Shown here: piece after piece, positions 1-9,826 of the stretch
How the letters are laid out: each line of letters begins with the position of its first letter
Numbering within the stretch: the stretch's first letter is position 1
NCBI GenBank assembly: GCA_903932425.1
Contig: CAIZGG010000374.1
Location: forward strand, 1-64,000
Source: an uncultured beta proteobacterium
GTDB taxonomy: Bacteria > Pseudomonadota > Gammaproteobacteria > Burkholderiales > Burkholderiaceae_B
Reading direction: 5' to 3'
Length of the DNA: 64,000 bases
Made by a program: the position numbers and the translations under genes
The notes under the pieces: model-generated
Databases searched by the model: none
Seen by the model: only the letters and a program-made list of their open reading frames with translations
What the model was told of the DNA's origin: nothing

Positions 1-57
1 CATGATTGCGCCTAATAAAATAAATAGCGCATCGACACCTGTTTTTATGTTTTCCAT
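1..57 (-). CDS. amt: Ammonium transporter Amt family, N-terminus only (runs off the left edge)
   Basis: Minus-strand ATG at 57 translates MENIKTGVDALFILLGAIM, which resembles the N-terminus of proteobacterial Amt proteins; GGAG lies upstream on the minus strand. Only 19 codons visible. Confidence 0.55.
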   Translation of the reverse strand, partial: MENIKTGVDALFILLGAIM

Positions 58-296
58 TTTGGCTCCGAGTCAAAAAATCGCCTATTTCAGGCGTTCAATC
101 TTCAGACGATGCTGTTAACGTATCGGTTCTTGTTTATTTAAAGAATACCGTGCATCAAAATCGTGAAAATTGACGGCGTATCTTAACTCGACTTAGCGCA
201 ATGTTGGTGCATGAATAAATTGACTATTAAAAACAAATACTTATAAATATTGCACTGAACCACTCTGGTGCATATAGACGGCTTTCAGGAGAAGAT

Positions 297-1382
297 ATGG
301 CAAAGTATGAGATTGCAACGATCGAGGGTGACGGTATTGGCCCTGAGGTCTGTGCGGCAACCGTTACGGTATTGAAAGAAGCGCTTGGTTCAAATCTGTT
401 GTCGTTTAACGACTTTCCTGGCGGGGCATCCCATTACCTCAAAACGGGTCAGGTGCTGCCGCAAGAAACCTTTGATGCCTGCAATACTTCACACGCGATT
501 TTGCACGGTGCCGCGGGGTTGCCGAGCGTGACTTACCCTGATGGCACCGAGGTGGGCAACGATTTGCACCTGCAGTTGCGTTTCAAACTTGATCTGTACG
601 CTAACGTGCGCCCAATTCGGCTGTATCAGGGTGATTTCTCACCGCTCAAAAATCGTAAGGCCGGTGATATTGATTACATCATCGTGCGTGAAAACACTGA
701 AGGCTTATACGCCAGTCGCGGAGCCGGTGTGCTCTTGCGCGGTGAGGTCGCCACCGATACCTTGGTACTGACACGCAAGGGCGTCTCGCGGATCGCCAAG
801 TTTGCCTTTGAACTATCGCGTAAACGCAGCGGTTCGCCCCTTGACGGGGTACGTCGCATGACGGTGTGCGATAAGGCCAATATTTTGCGTAGTTATGCGT
901 TTTTTAGATCGGTCTGTGATGAGGTGGCACAAGACTATCCGGACGTGGCGATTGATTACGCCTACGTTGACGCAATCACAGTGCACCTGGTGAAGCGCCC
1001 CGAGTTCTATGACGTCATCGTGGCTGAAAATATGTTTGGTGACATCATTTCGGATCTTGGCGCAGCAACGGTTGGTGGCATGGGGATTGCACCCTCGGGC
1101 GAGCTGGGTGACAACCACGGCCTTTTTCAGGGCGCGCACGGCTCAGCGCCTGATATCGCTGGCCAAAACATCGCAAGCCCTCTGGCAACGATTTTGTCGG
1201 GTTCGTTTATGTTGCGCTGGCTGGGTGATCGTCACAACGACGCCAGCCTTGTGTCCGCGGCAGAGCGGATCGAGCGTGCGGTTGAGGCGACACTGGCCGC
1301 TGGCAAGGCGATCCCACGTGATTTGGGCGGGTTGGCATCGTGTTCTGACGTGACGACTGAGATTTGTCGCCAACTTAAGTAA
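297..1382 (+). CDS. Isocitrate/isopropylmalate dehydrogenase family protein
   Basis: 361 aa; EGDGIGPEV, VRENTEGLYA, AENMFGDIISDLGA, GLFQGAHGSAPDIAGQNIASP motifs; RBS aggaga before ATG. Confidence 0.9.
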   Translation: MAKYEIATIEGDGIGPEVCAATVTVLKEALGSNLLSFNDFPGGASHYLKTGQVLPQETFDACNTSHAILHGAAGLPSVTYPDGTEVGNDLHLQLRFKLDLYANVRPIRLYQGDFSPLKNRKAGDIDYIIVRENTEGLYASRGAGVLLRGEVATDTLVLTRKGVSRIAKFAFELSRKRSGSPLDGVRRMTVCDKANILRSYAFFRSVCDEVAQDYPDVAIDYAYVDAITVHLVKRPEFYDVIVAENMFGDIISDLGAATVGGMGIAPSGELGDNHGLFQGAHGSAPDIAGQNIASPLATILSGSFMLRWLGDRHNDASLVSAAERIERAVEATLAAGKAIPRDLGGLASCSDVTTEICRQLK

Positions 1383-1462
1383 ATCATAGGTCGTACTTGG
1401 TCATTCAGCGGTTGCCCTTCGGTGGTCGTAGATTAGCCGTTAAGACTCGATGGTTTGTACCC

Positions 1463-1487
1463 ACCCATGGGTTAACCCGTATAGAAT
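1463..1487 (+). promoter_or_regulatory. Putative promoter/operator of RND operon 1 with overlapping palindromes
   Basis: ACCCATGGGT (1463-1472) overlaps GGGTTAACCC (1469-1478), directly before TATAGAAT (1480-1487); TTGTAC at 1455-1460. Confidence 0.4.
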
Positions 1488-1516
1488 GACAGACTACACA
1501 AGTTCAGGAAAGCGCA

Positions 1517-2701
1517 ATGAGCCAAGCGGTCGGTACGATGGGCAGTCGACAAGGTGTCAGGTTTGACACAATGTTCGTTAAACAGACCTCATTGCGCGTA
1601 CTGACGCGTGCCCTCGGCGTAGGTGCGTTGTGTTTGTTTGCAAACGCGACAGCTCTTGCACAGGGCGCTGCCGGTGCACCGCCAGCCTTGCCGGTGTCGG
1701 TGATCGAAGCCTCACCCACGACCTTACCTAATTTGCTTGAAATTACGGCCCAAGCAGAGGGCGCCAAAGAGACCGAGGTGCGGTCGCGCGTTGGCGGTAT
1801 TTTGGTTAAGCGCTTGTACGAAGAGGGCAGCGCTGTGACGGCTGGCCAACCTTTGTTTCAGATTGATCCTGAGCCTTTTAAAAATGCATTAGACGAATCA
1901 CAAGCCCGCGCTAAGCAAACCGCACGCGAGGCGGCGCGACTCAAAGGCTTGTTGAGCCAACAGGCGGTTAGCCGTAAAGAGTTCGATGATGCAACCTCAG
2001 CCAACGAGGTTGCGCAGGCTAATTTAAAAACTGCTCAGCTTAATTTGACTTGGGCGACGGTCACAGCGCCCGTGTCGGGTATCTCGGGTCGTGCGCAACG
2101 CTCAGAGGGCAACTTGATCACCACGGCGATTGACGGCAGCCTGTTGACCTCAATCTATCAAATCAACCCCATCTGGGTGCGGTTTGGACTTTCAGCGAGC
2201 GACACCTCACAACTGCCAGGTGGACGTCTTGATCCACAGCAAAAAACTGAGGTTGAGTTGATCTTGCCCGATGGCAAGGTGTATGACCAACCGGGTAACT
2301 TAAATTTCTTGTCGATGTTTATCGATCCAAAGCTAGGCACGCAGCAAATGCGCGCTGAATTTCTTAACCCGAACAATCAAATTTTGCCGGGTCAGTTTTT
2401 AAAGATTCGCTTGACGACGGGCAAACAAGAAAACGTTTACCTTGTCCCTCAGGCCGCAGTGATTCAAAACGAACGTGGTTTTATGGTGTGGACAATCGGT
2501 GCCGACAACAAGGTCATACCAACGCCCTTAAAAATGGGGACATGGCTTGGCAAAAACTGGATTGTGCGCGCTGGTTTAAAGCCGGGTGATCGTGTGGTGG
2601 TCGATCAAATCATTAAGATACGACCAGGGGCTGTTGTGGCTCCGACCGTGATCCCGCTTGATACGACAAGCACTGCGGCCAATGCCAGAGACGGCAAATG
2701 A
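1517..2701 (+). CDS. RND efflux periplasmic adaptor (MFP/HlyD family)
   Basis: 394 aa; lipoyl-type EVRSRVGGILVKRLYEEGSAVTAGQPLFQIDP, alpha-hairpin, beta-barrel ATVTAPVSGISGRAQRSEGNL; overlaps next gene by 4 bp. Confidence 0.92.
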   Translation: MSQAVGTMGSRQGVRFDTMFVKQTSLRVLTRALGVGALCLFANATALAQGAAGAPPALPVSVIEASPTTLPNLLEITAQAEGAKETEVRSRVGGILVKRLYEEGSAVTAGQPLFQIDPEPFKNALDESQARAKQTAREAARLKGLLSQQAVSRKEFDDATSANEVAQANLKTAQLNLTWATVTAPVSGISGRAQRSEGNLITTAIDGSLLTSIYQINPIWVRFGLSASDTSQLPGGRLDPQQKTEVELILPDGKVYDQPGNLNFLSMFIDPKLGTQQMRAEFLNPNNQILPGQFLKIRLTTGKQENVYLVPQAAVIQNERGFMVWTIGADNKVIPTPLKMGTWLGKNWIVRAGLKPGDRVVVDQIIKIRPGAVVAPTVIPLDTTSTAANARDGK

Positions 2702-5700
2702 GCTTATCCAGTTTTTTTATCAATCGCCCGATTTTTTCCTCGGTGATTTCGATCACTATTGTGATCGCAGGTTTGATGGCTGCGCGTGGCTTACCGATTG
2801 CTCAGTACCCAGAGATCGCGCCTCCAACCGTCATCATTACCGCAGACTACCCTGGCGCCTCGACTGAAACCTTAACGCGAACGGTGGCCGGCCCCATTGA
2901 AGAGCAGCTTTCGGGCGTTGAGAATCTGCTGTATTTCAACTCGGCGGCACAATCCAACGGCACGCTGACAATCACGGCCACCTTTGAAGTGGGCACCAAT
3001 ATTGATATTGCGACCGTCAATATCAACAATCGCGTCAAGATCGCAGAGCCTCGCTTGCCTGATATCGTGCGCCAATATGGTGTGACAGCGCAAAAGCGTT
3101 CAAACGATATTTTGTTGGTCACTGCCTTAACGACACCGACTAATGAGTTCTCATCGTTATATTTGTCGAATTACGCCCTGATCAACGTCCTTGACGAACT
3201 TAAGCGTTTGCCCGGCGTGGGTGATGCGCAAATTTTAGGCGCCAAAGATTACTCGATGCGGATTTGGCTGCAGCCCGATCGCATGGCGCAACTCGGCGTG
3301 ACGACAACTGATATCGCCAGTGCGGTGTCTTCGCAAAATAAACAAAACGTTGCTGGCAAAGTGGGTCAAGAGCCCGCGCCACAAGGGCAGCAGCTGGTCT
3401 ACACGGTGACGGCAAAAGGGCGCTTGGTGACCCCTGAGCAGTTTGGTGACATTGTGATTCGCTCAAGTGGGCCCAGTGGGGTGCTGCGTCTAAAGGATGT
3501 CGCGCGGATTGAGTTGGATGCCGCAAACTACGATGCCTTCACCACCTTGGTCGGTAAGCCTACAGCCATTGTTGCGATCTTCTTGCAGTCGGGCGCCAAT
3601 GCCCTGAATGTTGCTGATCGCGTTCGAACAACAATGGAGGACATCAAAAAGAAGTTTCCACCAGGTATTGATTACGTCATTCCTTTTGACACCACAAAAT
3701 TTGTGAACGCGTCGATCAAAGAGGTTGTCTCAACGCTCATTGAGGCGATGTTGCTTGTTGCCCTTGTGGTGTATGTGTTTTTACAAAACTGGCGCGCCAC
3801 GGTGATCCCGTTAATTGCTGTGCCGGTGTCGTTGATCGGCACCTTTGCTGGTTTATGGATCTTTGGTTTTTCGGTCAATACCTTGACGCTGTTCGCAATG
3901 GTGTTGTCTATTGGTATCGTGGTCGATGATGCGATTGTGGTGCTTGAAAACGTTGAGCGTTTGATGGCTGAACGCCACCTAGCGCCTAAAGAAGCCGCTC
4001 AAGAGGCGATGCGAGAAGTGTCTGGTGCCGTTGTGGCGATCGTGCTGGTGTTGTCTGCAGTGTTTATTCCCGTTGCATTTTTAGGTGGAATCGCGGGTAA
4101 GCTGTATCAGCAATTCGCTGTGACCGTGGCGTTGTCTGTGGTGTTGTCGGGCGTAGTTGCCTTGACCCTGACGCCTGCCTTGTGTGGTGTGTTGCTCAAG
4201 CCTACGCATACCGAGCCCAAAGGCTTTCGGTGGTTTAACCGCGCGTTTGGCTCTCTGACTGAGGGCTACGCCAAGTTGGTCGATAAAACGCTGCACCATC
4301 GTATTTTGGGTGCCACGGTGTTTGCGAGCGTCATTGTGGCCTCGGTTGTATTGTTCAGGCTCCTGCCCGGCGGCTTTGTACCTCCTGAAGATCAGGGCTA
4401 TCTGGTGAGTGCGCTCGTCTTGCCCGACGGCGCAAGTTTGCAACGTACTCAAAAAGCAGGCGAAGCTTTTCAAGCAAAAGTTGTGCAAGATCCGAGCGTT
4501 GCACGTGTATTTGTGATCGCGGGTAATGACATCATCGGCGGCGGCTTAAAGACCAACGCCGGTACTATTTTTATTCCACTTAAAGATTGGGATCAGCGCA
4601 GCGAAAGCGCTGAGCAATTAGCAAAGAAATTTACTGGTCTGGGCATGGGTATGCCTGATGGGATGGCGCTGGTATTTAACCCGCCACCGATTCGTGGTCT
4701 GGGCACTGCGGGTGGCTTCGAATTTTATGTTCAATCGAAAGTAGAACCTTCGCCTGCCCAGTTGGCAGCAGTGATCGGTGGTTTTACCGAGGCCTTAAGA
4801 AAGCAACCCAAGCTCACGGGGATTAATACCTTTTTCAGACCAACCGCGCCGCAGTTGTATGTTGAGGTTGATGAAGCAAAGGCCTTGTCTCTAGGGATAC
4901 CAATCTCAGATGTTTACCTCAGCCTTCAGGCAACGATGGGTACGTTGTATGTCAATGACTTTAATTTAAGCGGGCGTACCTATCGGGTGCAGCTTCAGGC
5001 CGATGCTCAGTATCGCGCCCAACCAACCGACTTAGGGCAGATTTATGTTCGGGCTGATAACGGCAGCATGGTGCCAGTCTCTGCTTTGATTCAGGTCACG
5101 CAAATCGTGGGCCCCGAGCAGCTCGAGAGATTCAACGGGTTTTTGGCAGCCAAAGTGCTTGGTAACGCGATACCTGGCGTGAGCTCGGGTGAGGCGATTG
5201 CAGCGGTGCAAGAGGTCGCTAACGCCTCGTTGCCGCCGGGTTACGAGCTTGCCTGGGCGGGTCAGGCCTACCAACAAATTCGCACTGGCACGACTTCAGC
5301 GGTTGCTTTTGTCTTCGGTATCTTGATGGTATTTTTGATTTTGGCGGCCCAGTATGAGCGCTGGTCGTTACCCTTGGCGGTGCTGCTTGCGGTGCCGTTT
5401 GCCTTGTTCGGGGCGTTGCTTGCAGTCTTGGTGCGCGGCATGCCTAATGATATTTATTTTCAGATTGGGTTGGTTGTGCTGGTTGGGCTTTCAGCAAAGA
5501 ATGCCATCTTGATTGTTGAGTTTGCCTCGCAAAAGCGACAGCAGGGGATGAGTAATATCGATGCTGCTTTGACTGCGGCGCGGCAAAGATTTCGGCCAAT
5601 CGTCATGACATCGCTAGCATTTATTTTGGGCGTGTTTCCATTGGTGATTTCTTCGGGCGCCGGTGCCGCAGCCCGTCGTTCAATGGGGACCGGCGTGTTT

Positions 5701-5853
5701 GGTGGCATGCTGGCTTCAACCTTTATTGCAACCATCTTTGTGCCGATGTTCTTTACTTGGATGTCGCGCAAGCAGCCTAAACAGCTGTCCCCCTCTGATA
5801 CTGCACCAGAGCGCTCTGGCGGATCGACCTCAAATACGGGTGAACAATCTTGA
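2698..5853 (+). CDS. RND multidrug efflux permease, AcrB/MexB (HAE1) type
   Basis: 1051 aa; MSLSSFFINRPIFSSVISI N-terminus, TMs, IGIVVDDAIVVLENVER, GLSAKNAILIVEFA motifs. Confidence 0.96.
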   Translation: MSLSSFFINRPIFSSVISITIVIAGLMAARGLPIAQYPEIAPPTVIITADYPGASTETLTRTVAGPIEEQLSGVENLLYFNSAAQSNGTLTITATFEVGTNIDIATVNINNRVKIAEPRLPDIVRQYGVTAQKRSNDILLVTALTTPTNEFSSLYLSNYALINVLDELKRLPGVGDAQILGAKDYSMRIWLQPDRMAQLGVTTTDIASAVSSQNKQNVAGKVGQEPAPQGQQLVYTVTAKGRLVTPEQFGDIVIRSSGPSGVLRLKDVARIELDAANYDAFTTLVGKPTAIVAIFLQSGANALNVADRVRTTMEDIKKKFPPGIDYVIPFDTTKFVNASIKEVVSTLIEAMLLVALVVYVFLQNWRATVIPLIAVPVSLIGTFAGLWIFGFSVNTLTLFAMVLSIGIVVDDAIVVLENVERLMAERHLAPKEAAQEAMREVSGAVVAIVLVLSAVFIPVAFLGGIAGKLYQQFAVTVALSVVLSGVVALTLTPALCGVLLKPTHTEPKGFRWFNRAFGSLTEGYAKLVDKTLHHRILGATVFASVIVASVVLFRLLPGGFVPPEDQGYLVSALVLPDGASLQRTQKAGEAFQAKVVQDPSVARVFVIAGNDIIGGGLKTNAGTIFIPLKDWDQRSESAEQLAKKFTGLGMGMPDGMALVFNPPPIRGLGTAGGFEFYVQSKVEPSPAQLAAVIGGFTEALRKQPKLTGINTFFRPTAPQLYVEVDEAKALSLGIPISDVYLSLQATMGTLYVNDFNLSGRTYRVQLQADAQYRAQPTDLGQIYVRADNGSMVPVSALIQVTQIVGPEQLERFNGFLAAKVLGNAIPGVSSGEAIAAVQEVANASLPPGYELAWAGQAYQQIRTGTTSAVAFVFGILMVFLILAAQYERWSLPLAVLLAVPFALFGALLAVLVRGMPNDIYFQIGLVVLVGLSAKNAILIVEFASQKRQQGMSNIDAALTAARQRFRPIVMTSLAFILGVFPLVISSGAGAAARRSMGTGVFGGMLASTFIATIFVPMFFTWMSRKQPKQLSPSDTAPERSGGSTSNTGEQS

Positions 5854-7319
5854 AGCCTTTTTTGACAGATGATCGGCTAAAGTCTTCGCCCAGGCGGCGC
5901 GTGTCGCGACGCTTGCTACTGGTGGGTGCTATTTCGCTATCGTTATCGGGCTGTTTGCTTGGGCCCGATTATCAGCGCCCAGACCTGGCTTTGCCTGCTC
6001 GCTATAACGCCCCAGAGTCGCCTGACACGAAAGCCGCGTCCGTAGTGGGCGGTGTGCAAGCGCCTGTCAATGCGCAGTGGTGGACCCTCTTTGGCGATGC
6101 GACACTCAACCAGTTAGTACAAACTGCCAGTCAGGATAATGCTGATATTCAGATCGCAGTGGCGCGCATTCGCTTGGCTCAGTCCCTTGCCGAGCAAGCG
6201 GGCGCTGACCTTTACCCAAACTTGAGCATGACGGCGAGTGGCACGCGTGCTACGTCTGGCCCATCGGTTTCGGTGACCGGGGTGGGCGTGCAGGCCAATA
6301 CCTCACAAGTTGGCCTTGTGACCTCTTATGAATTAGATGTCTGGGGAAGAGTACGTCGAAACATCGAAGCGACCACTGCACTGGCGACAGGCAGCCAGTA
6401 TGAAAAGGATAGTGTTGCCCTGACCGTTGCGGGGTTAGTCTCTAACCTTTATTTGCGTTTGCGTTCGCTCGATGCACAGACGACGGTCCTTAAAGATTCG
6501 GTGCGTACGCGTACCGAATCCGTCAAAGTGGCTGAGGCAAAGTTGCAGGGCGGTTTAGTCTCGCCTATCGATGTCAACCAAGGTAAAGCCGCTTTGGCAG
6601 CCTCTCAGGCAAACCTGTCTGAAGTCACGCGCCAACGCGCGATTGCGCAAAATCAATTGGGCGTATTGACTGGAAAACTCGATCTCGCCATCCCAGCAGG
6701 TGATGTCCGCCAGTTACCAGCTCCCCCTCTGCCTCCTGAAGGGTTGCCTTCGACGATTGTTGAAAGTCGGCCCGATGTGAATCGTGCCGAACAAGATTTG
6801 ATCGCAGCCAACGCGCGTGTTGGTGCCGCAACCGCAGGGTTGTTTCCCACCTTCTCGCTCGTGGGTTTATTCGGCGCGCAAAGTGTATCGTTCAGCTCAT
6901 TTTTAAGCGACCAAAGTTCGGTTTGGTCGGCGGGTATTGGCTTGTTGCAACCAATTTTTTCAGGTGGTTTATTACAGGGTCGCTTGGACTATGCAAAGGC
7001 GCAACAACAAGAGGCATTAGGTGCTTACGTTAAGGTTGTGCGCAACGCCTTCGGTGAAGTGAGTGACGCTTTAATTTCTGTACAACAAACGCTGCAGACC
7101 GAGCAGTATTTGCAGCAGCAGGTTCAGGCCTCTAACAAGGCACAAGAGCTCGCTGTGCTGCGTTATGAGGCGGGGTATGTTGATTTCTTGAGCGTGCTTG
7201 AGTCACAGCGTGTTACCAACGAGGCGAACTTGGCCTTTGTGGTGAATCGTTCAGCGCGCTTGCAAGCAAGTGTCGATTTGTTTAAGGCTCTTGGAGGCGG
7301 GTGGGTAAGTAAACCTTGA
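5850..7319 (+). CDS. Outer-membrane efflux lipoprotein, NodT/OprM family
   Basis: 489 aa; lipobox LSGC; LGPDYQRP; SRPDVNRAEQDLIAANARVGAA; LGGGW C-terminus; 4-bp overlap with pump. Confidence 0.94.
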   Translation: MKPFLTDDRLKSSPRRRVSRRLLLVGAISLSLSGCLLGPDYQRPDLALPARYNAPESPDTKAASVVGGVQAPVNAQWWTLFGDATLNQLVQTASQDNADIQIAVARIRLAQSLAEQAGADLYPNLSMTASGTRATSGPSVSVTGVGVQANTSQVGLVTSYELDVWGRVRRNIEATTALATGSQYEKDSVALTVAGLVSNLYLRLRSLDAQTTVLKDSVRTRTESVKVAEAKLQGGLVSPIDVNQGKAALAASQANLSEVTRQRAIAQNQLGVLTGKLDLAIPAGDVRQLPAPPLPPEGLPSTIVESRPDVNRAEQDLIAANARVGAATAGLFPTFSLVGLFGAQSVSFSSFLSDQSSVWSAGIGLLQPIFSGGLLQGRLDYAKAQQQEALGAYVKVVRNAFGEVSDALISVQQTLQTEQYLQQQVQASNKAQELAVLRYEAGYVDFLSVLESQRVTNEANLAFVVNRSARLQASVDLFKALGGGWVSKP

Positions 7320-7393
7320 GCGCCAAGCCTTAAGGCCTCTGGATCAAACCACTAGCTTGGCATGCTTCCCGCTTTCGTCCTAAGTCATGCGTT

Positions 7394-7726
7394 TTACTTA
7401 AAAATTTGATTGTCGGTAATTGGGATGAACTTACCCCCGATCCCGACAATCTTTACCGTTGGTGGCAGCTCGGGTTTAAATAAGCGCAGCATCGCCAAAT
7501 CAACCGTATACACCGACAACAAATAATAATTATCACGTTGCGTGGCTTCAGAGGCGAGCTTAGAGACCAGACCGCCTACCAATTGGTTCGTAAAGCGATC
7601 ACTTGCCTGATTTTTGTTCGGCATGTTGGCTGTGATCTGGTTGCTGACAAAGCCTTCGAACTCGGCCTTTGTTGGATTACTGACAAGCAGTAAGATACCA
7701 ACAATCAATGCGATGAGGTTGCTCAT
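7394..7726 (-). CDS. Small secreted/membrane-anchored protein of unknown function (possibly DUF4359-like)
   Basis: 110 aa with hydrophobic N-terminus; starts 2 bp after the stop of the upstream spermidine-synthase-like gene on the same strand. Family assignment weak. Confidence 0.55.
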   Translation of the reverse strand: MSNLIALIVGILLLVSNPTKAEFEGFVSNQITANMPNKNQASDRFTNQLVGGLVSKLASEATQRDNYYLLSVYTVDLAMLRLFKPELPPTVKIVGIGGKFIPITDNQIFK

Positions 7727-7728
7727 GG

Positions 7729-9765
7729 CTATTTCAAAATCCCTAATAAATTCGAAAAGCTATCGGTCCATGCCTTAAAGTTTGCCGGCGGGGTCAGCAG
7801 TTTTCCGGCCTTCAGTGCTTCCGGCAGGTTTGCCGCCCTCTCTGGTGGTAATAACAAGACCCACACAGAATGACGGCAAAGCTCTTCTTTTTCTTTAGGC
7901 TGTAAATCAAAGGCTAAGGCGATTCTGCCAAAGTGTTTCGCTGCAGCCGAAACCACCGGTTCAAGGTCTAAATAATGATTGGTGATGTGCACTGCAAGTA
8001 TGCCACCAGGTTTTAAATGTTCAAAGTAAGTCTTCATCGCCTCAAGGGTCAGTAAGTGTGCGGGGATCGAATCCCCTGAAAAAGCGTCCATGGCTAAGAG
8101 ATCAAATTTCTGAGGTGCTTCACGCTCGAGCATGAGGCGGCCATCCCCCAAGACCGGAATAATCTTGGCTGGGCTGTCGCTCAGGTAGGTGAACTCGCTG
8201 CGGGCGAGGTCAAGCACTTGCTCGTTGATTTCGTAAATACGCATCTCGTCGCCCGCGCGACTATAGGTCGCAAGCGTACCTGCGCCAAGTCCTACAACAC
8301 CGATTTTTAACGGAGCGGTTTGTGCCAGGCTATCGATTGCCAGGCCAATGCCAGAGCGATGGCAATAGTAGGCCGTTGGCGTTCGCCGCAGTTTTTGATC
8401 TAGATATTGTTCACCGTGAACGATCCCGCCATGCACCATTTTTCGCAGAGTGCCATGCTGTGGACCTGCCGCGGTCTGTGGGGTGTCTTCAATCCGCAGT
8501 TGGCTGTAAAAGTTACGCACGACGACTCGCGAGCCTTTGATGTCATCTAGCGAAATATCGGCAAGGCGCCAGCCATAGCCTAAAAGAGCGAGCATCAGAA
8601 TGATTCGCCCTGCGGTTGCGGTGCTGTTCCATAGCACTACACAAACCAGGCCAGCACACATGAACAGCCCGATTGGCATTTCAAAATATGCGGTAAAAAT
8701 CAAAGGTGCGATCAAGCCGACAAAGGTGCCGCCCAGAGCCCCTCCGATCGACATCATCAGATAAAAAAGTGTGAGATGGCGCACCGAGGGCTTGCGTCGC
8801 ACTAATTCACCATGACACACCATACAAAAAACAAAGAGCGTGATGGCGATCAGGCCGATCATGACCGGCACGCTCAGGCTGCGACTCATGACAAAATCAA
8901 GCGCGATAAACGATAACGGTAAGGCAACCAAAAAAGCCGACCGGACGTAATAGCGTGGGGCGTCAAAGCAGAGGATAAAACTTAACAGATAAATGCTCAG
9001 CGGTAACACCCATAAGAATGGCACCGGCGCTACATCATTGGTGAGTTGGCGCGTCATGGTTAAGAGCAAAATTGAAGCTGAGGCAGCCAGACCGATCCAC
9101 AGCAAGCACTCTCGAACACTCGGACGCGCTTGAGGCGTCTGCGTGTCGTGCGCCTGCACAGGGTTGTTGGATTTCTTGCGATAGACCTTCACCCCGGTTG
9201 CCATAGCGGCCAAGGCAAAAAGTACGTAGCCCGCCGACCAGCCTTGAGCCTGCAAGCCGACTGCAAAAAAGGGCTCGATAATCACCGGGTATGAGAGCAG
9301 CGCGATCATTGACGCAAGGTTAGACAGCGCGTAAAGCCGATAGGGCTTGGCATCGGCGCCCGTAGAGTGAAAGGCATGGGCGTACCAGGCTTGCATGAGC
9401 GGCCCGGTGGTTGAGAGCATGAGGTAGGGTGCTCCTACCGCAAAGGCGAGCACGACAAATACCGCCCAGCTTGGATTAGCCAACGCGTCACCCTTCCAGG
9501 AAGGGTCGGCGGCTACCGGTAGCATTAAAATGCTTAGCGCCAAGAGTCCGAGGTGCACAATGACCTGGCGTTGTGCTGAAAGCTTTTCGTGCAACCAATG
9601 CACGTAGGCATAGCCTAGCAGCAACTCTGCCTGAAAAAACACCATGCAGACACTCCAGACCGACGATGAGCCACCAAACCACGGGAGAATCATTTTTGCA
9701 ATGATTGGTTGAATCTGAAAAAGCAAAAATGCCGATAGAAAGACGGTGGTGGCGAACAACAGCAT
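7729..9765 (-). CDS. Membrane-fused spermidine synthase-like protein
   Basis: 678 aa; multi-TM N-terminal half, then IGVVGLGAGTLATYSRAGDEMRIYEIN and LLAMDAFSGDSIPAHLLTLEA typical of spermidine-synthase-like methyltransferase fold. Confidence 0.85.
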   Translation of the reverse strand: MLLFATTVFLSAFLLFQIQPIIAKMILPWFGGSSSVWSVCMVFFQAELLLGYAYVHWLHEKLSAQRQVIVHLGLLALSILMLPVAADPSWKGDALANPSWAVFVVLAFAVGAPYLMLSTTGPLMQAWYAHAFHSTGADAKPYRLYALSNLASMIALLSYPVIIEPFFAVGLQAQGWSAGYVLFALAAMATGVKVYRKKSNNPVQAHDTQTPQARPSVRECLLWIGLAASASILLLTMTRQLTNDVAPVPFLWVLPLSIYLLSFILCFDAPRYYVRSAFLVALPLSFIALDFVMSRSLSVPVMIGLIAITLFVFCMVCHGELVRRKPSVRHLTLFYLMMSIGGALGGTFVGLIAPLIFTAYFEMPIGLFMCAGLVCVVLWNSTATAGRIILMLALLGYGWRLADISLDDIKGSRVVVRNFYSQLRIEDTPQTAAGPQHGTLRKMVHGGIVHGEQYLDQKLRRTPTAYYCHRSGIGLAIDSLAQTAPLKIGVVGLGAGTLATYSRAGDEMRIYEINEQVLDLARSEFTYLSDSPAKIIPVLGDGRLMLEREAPQKFDLLAMDAFSGDSIPAHLLTLEAMKTYFEHLKPGGILAVHITNHYLDLEPVVSAAAKHFGRIALAFDLQPKEKEELCRHSVWVLLLPPERAANLPEALKAGKLLTPPANFKAWTDSFSNLLGILK

Positions 9766-9826
9766 CGAAGAACCCTGTGGTCAAGAATTGAGATCGCAAA
9801 CGTTAAGGTAGCTTAAGCCTGACAAA

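Noticed and set aside
251-272. TGCACT-N10-GGTGCA as an NtrC site upstream of the first IDH-family gene
   Set aside because: Spacing is 22 bp overall, not the approximately 17 bp NtrC arrangement.
4081-4488. 135-aa antisense ORF inside the RND1 pump, and many similar 60-160 aa ORFs in the track
   Set aside because: Opposite or shifted frame within well-supported genes; composition typical of shadow ORFs.
7322-7361. GCCAAGC...GCTTGGC inverted repeat between convergent genes as a terminator
   Set aside because: Arms only 7 bp with a 26-bp loop and no T-tract; too weak to annotate.
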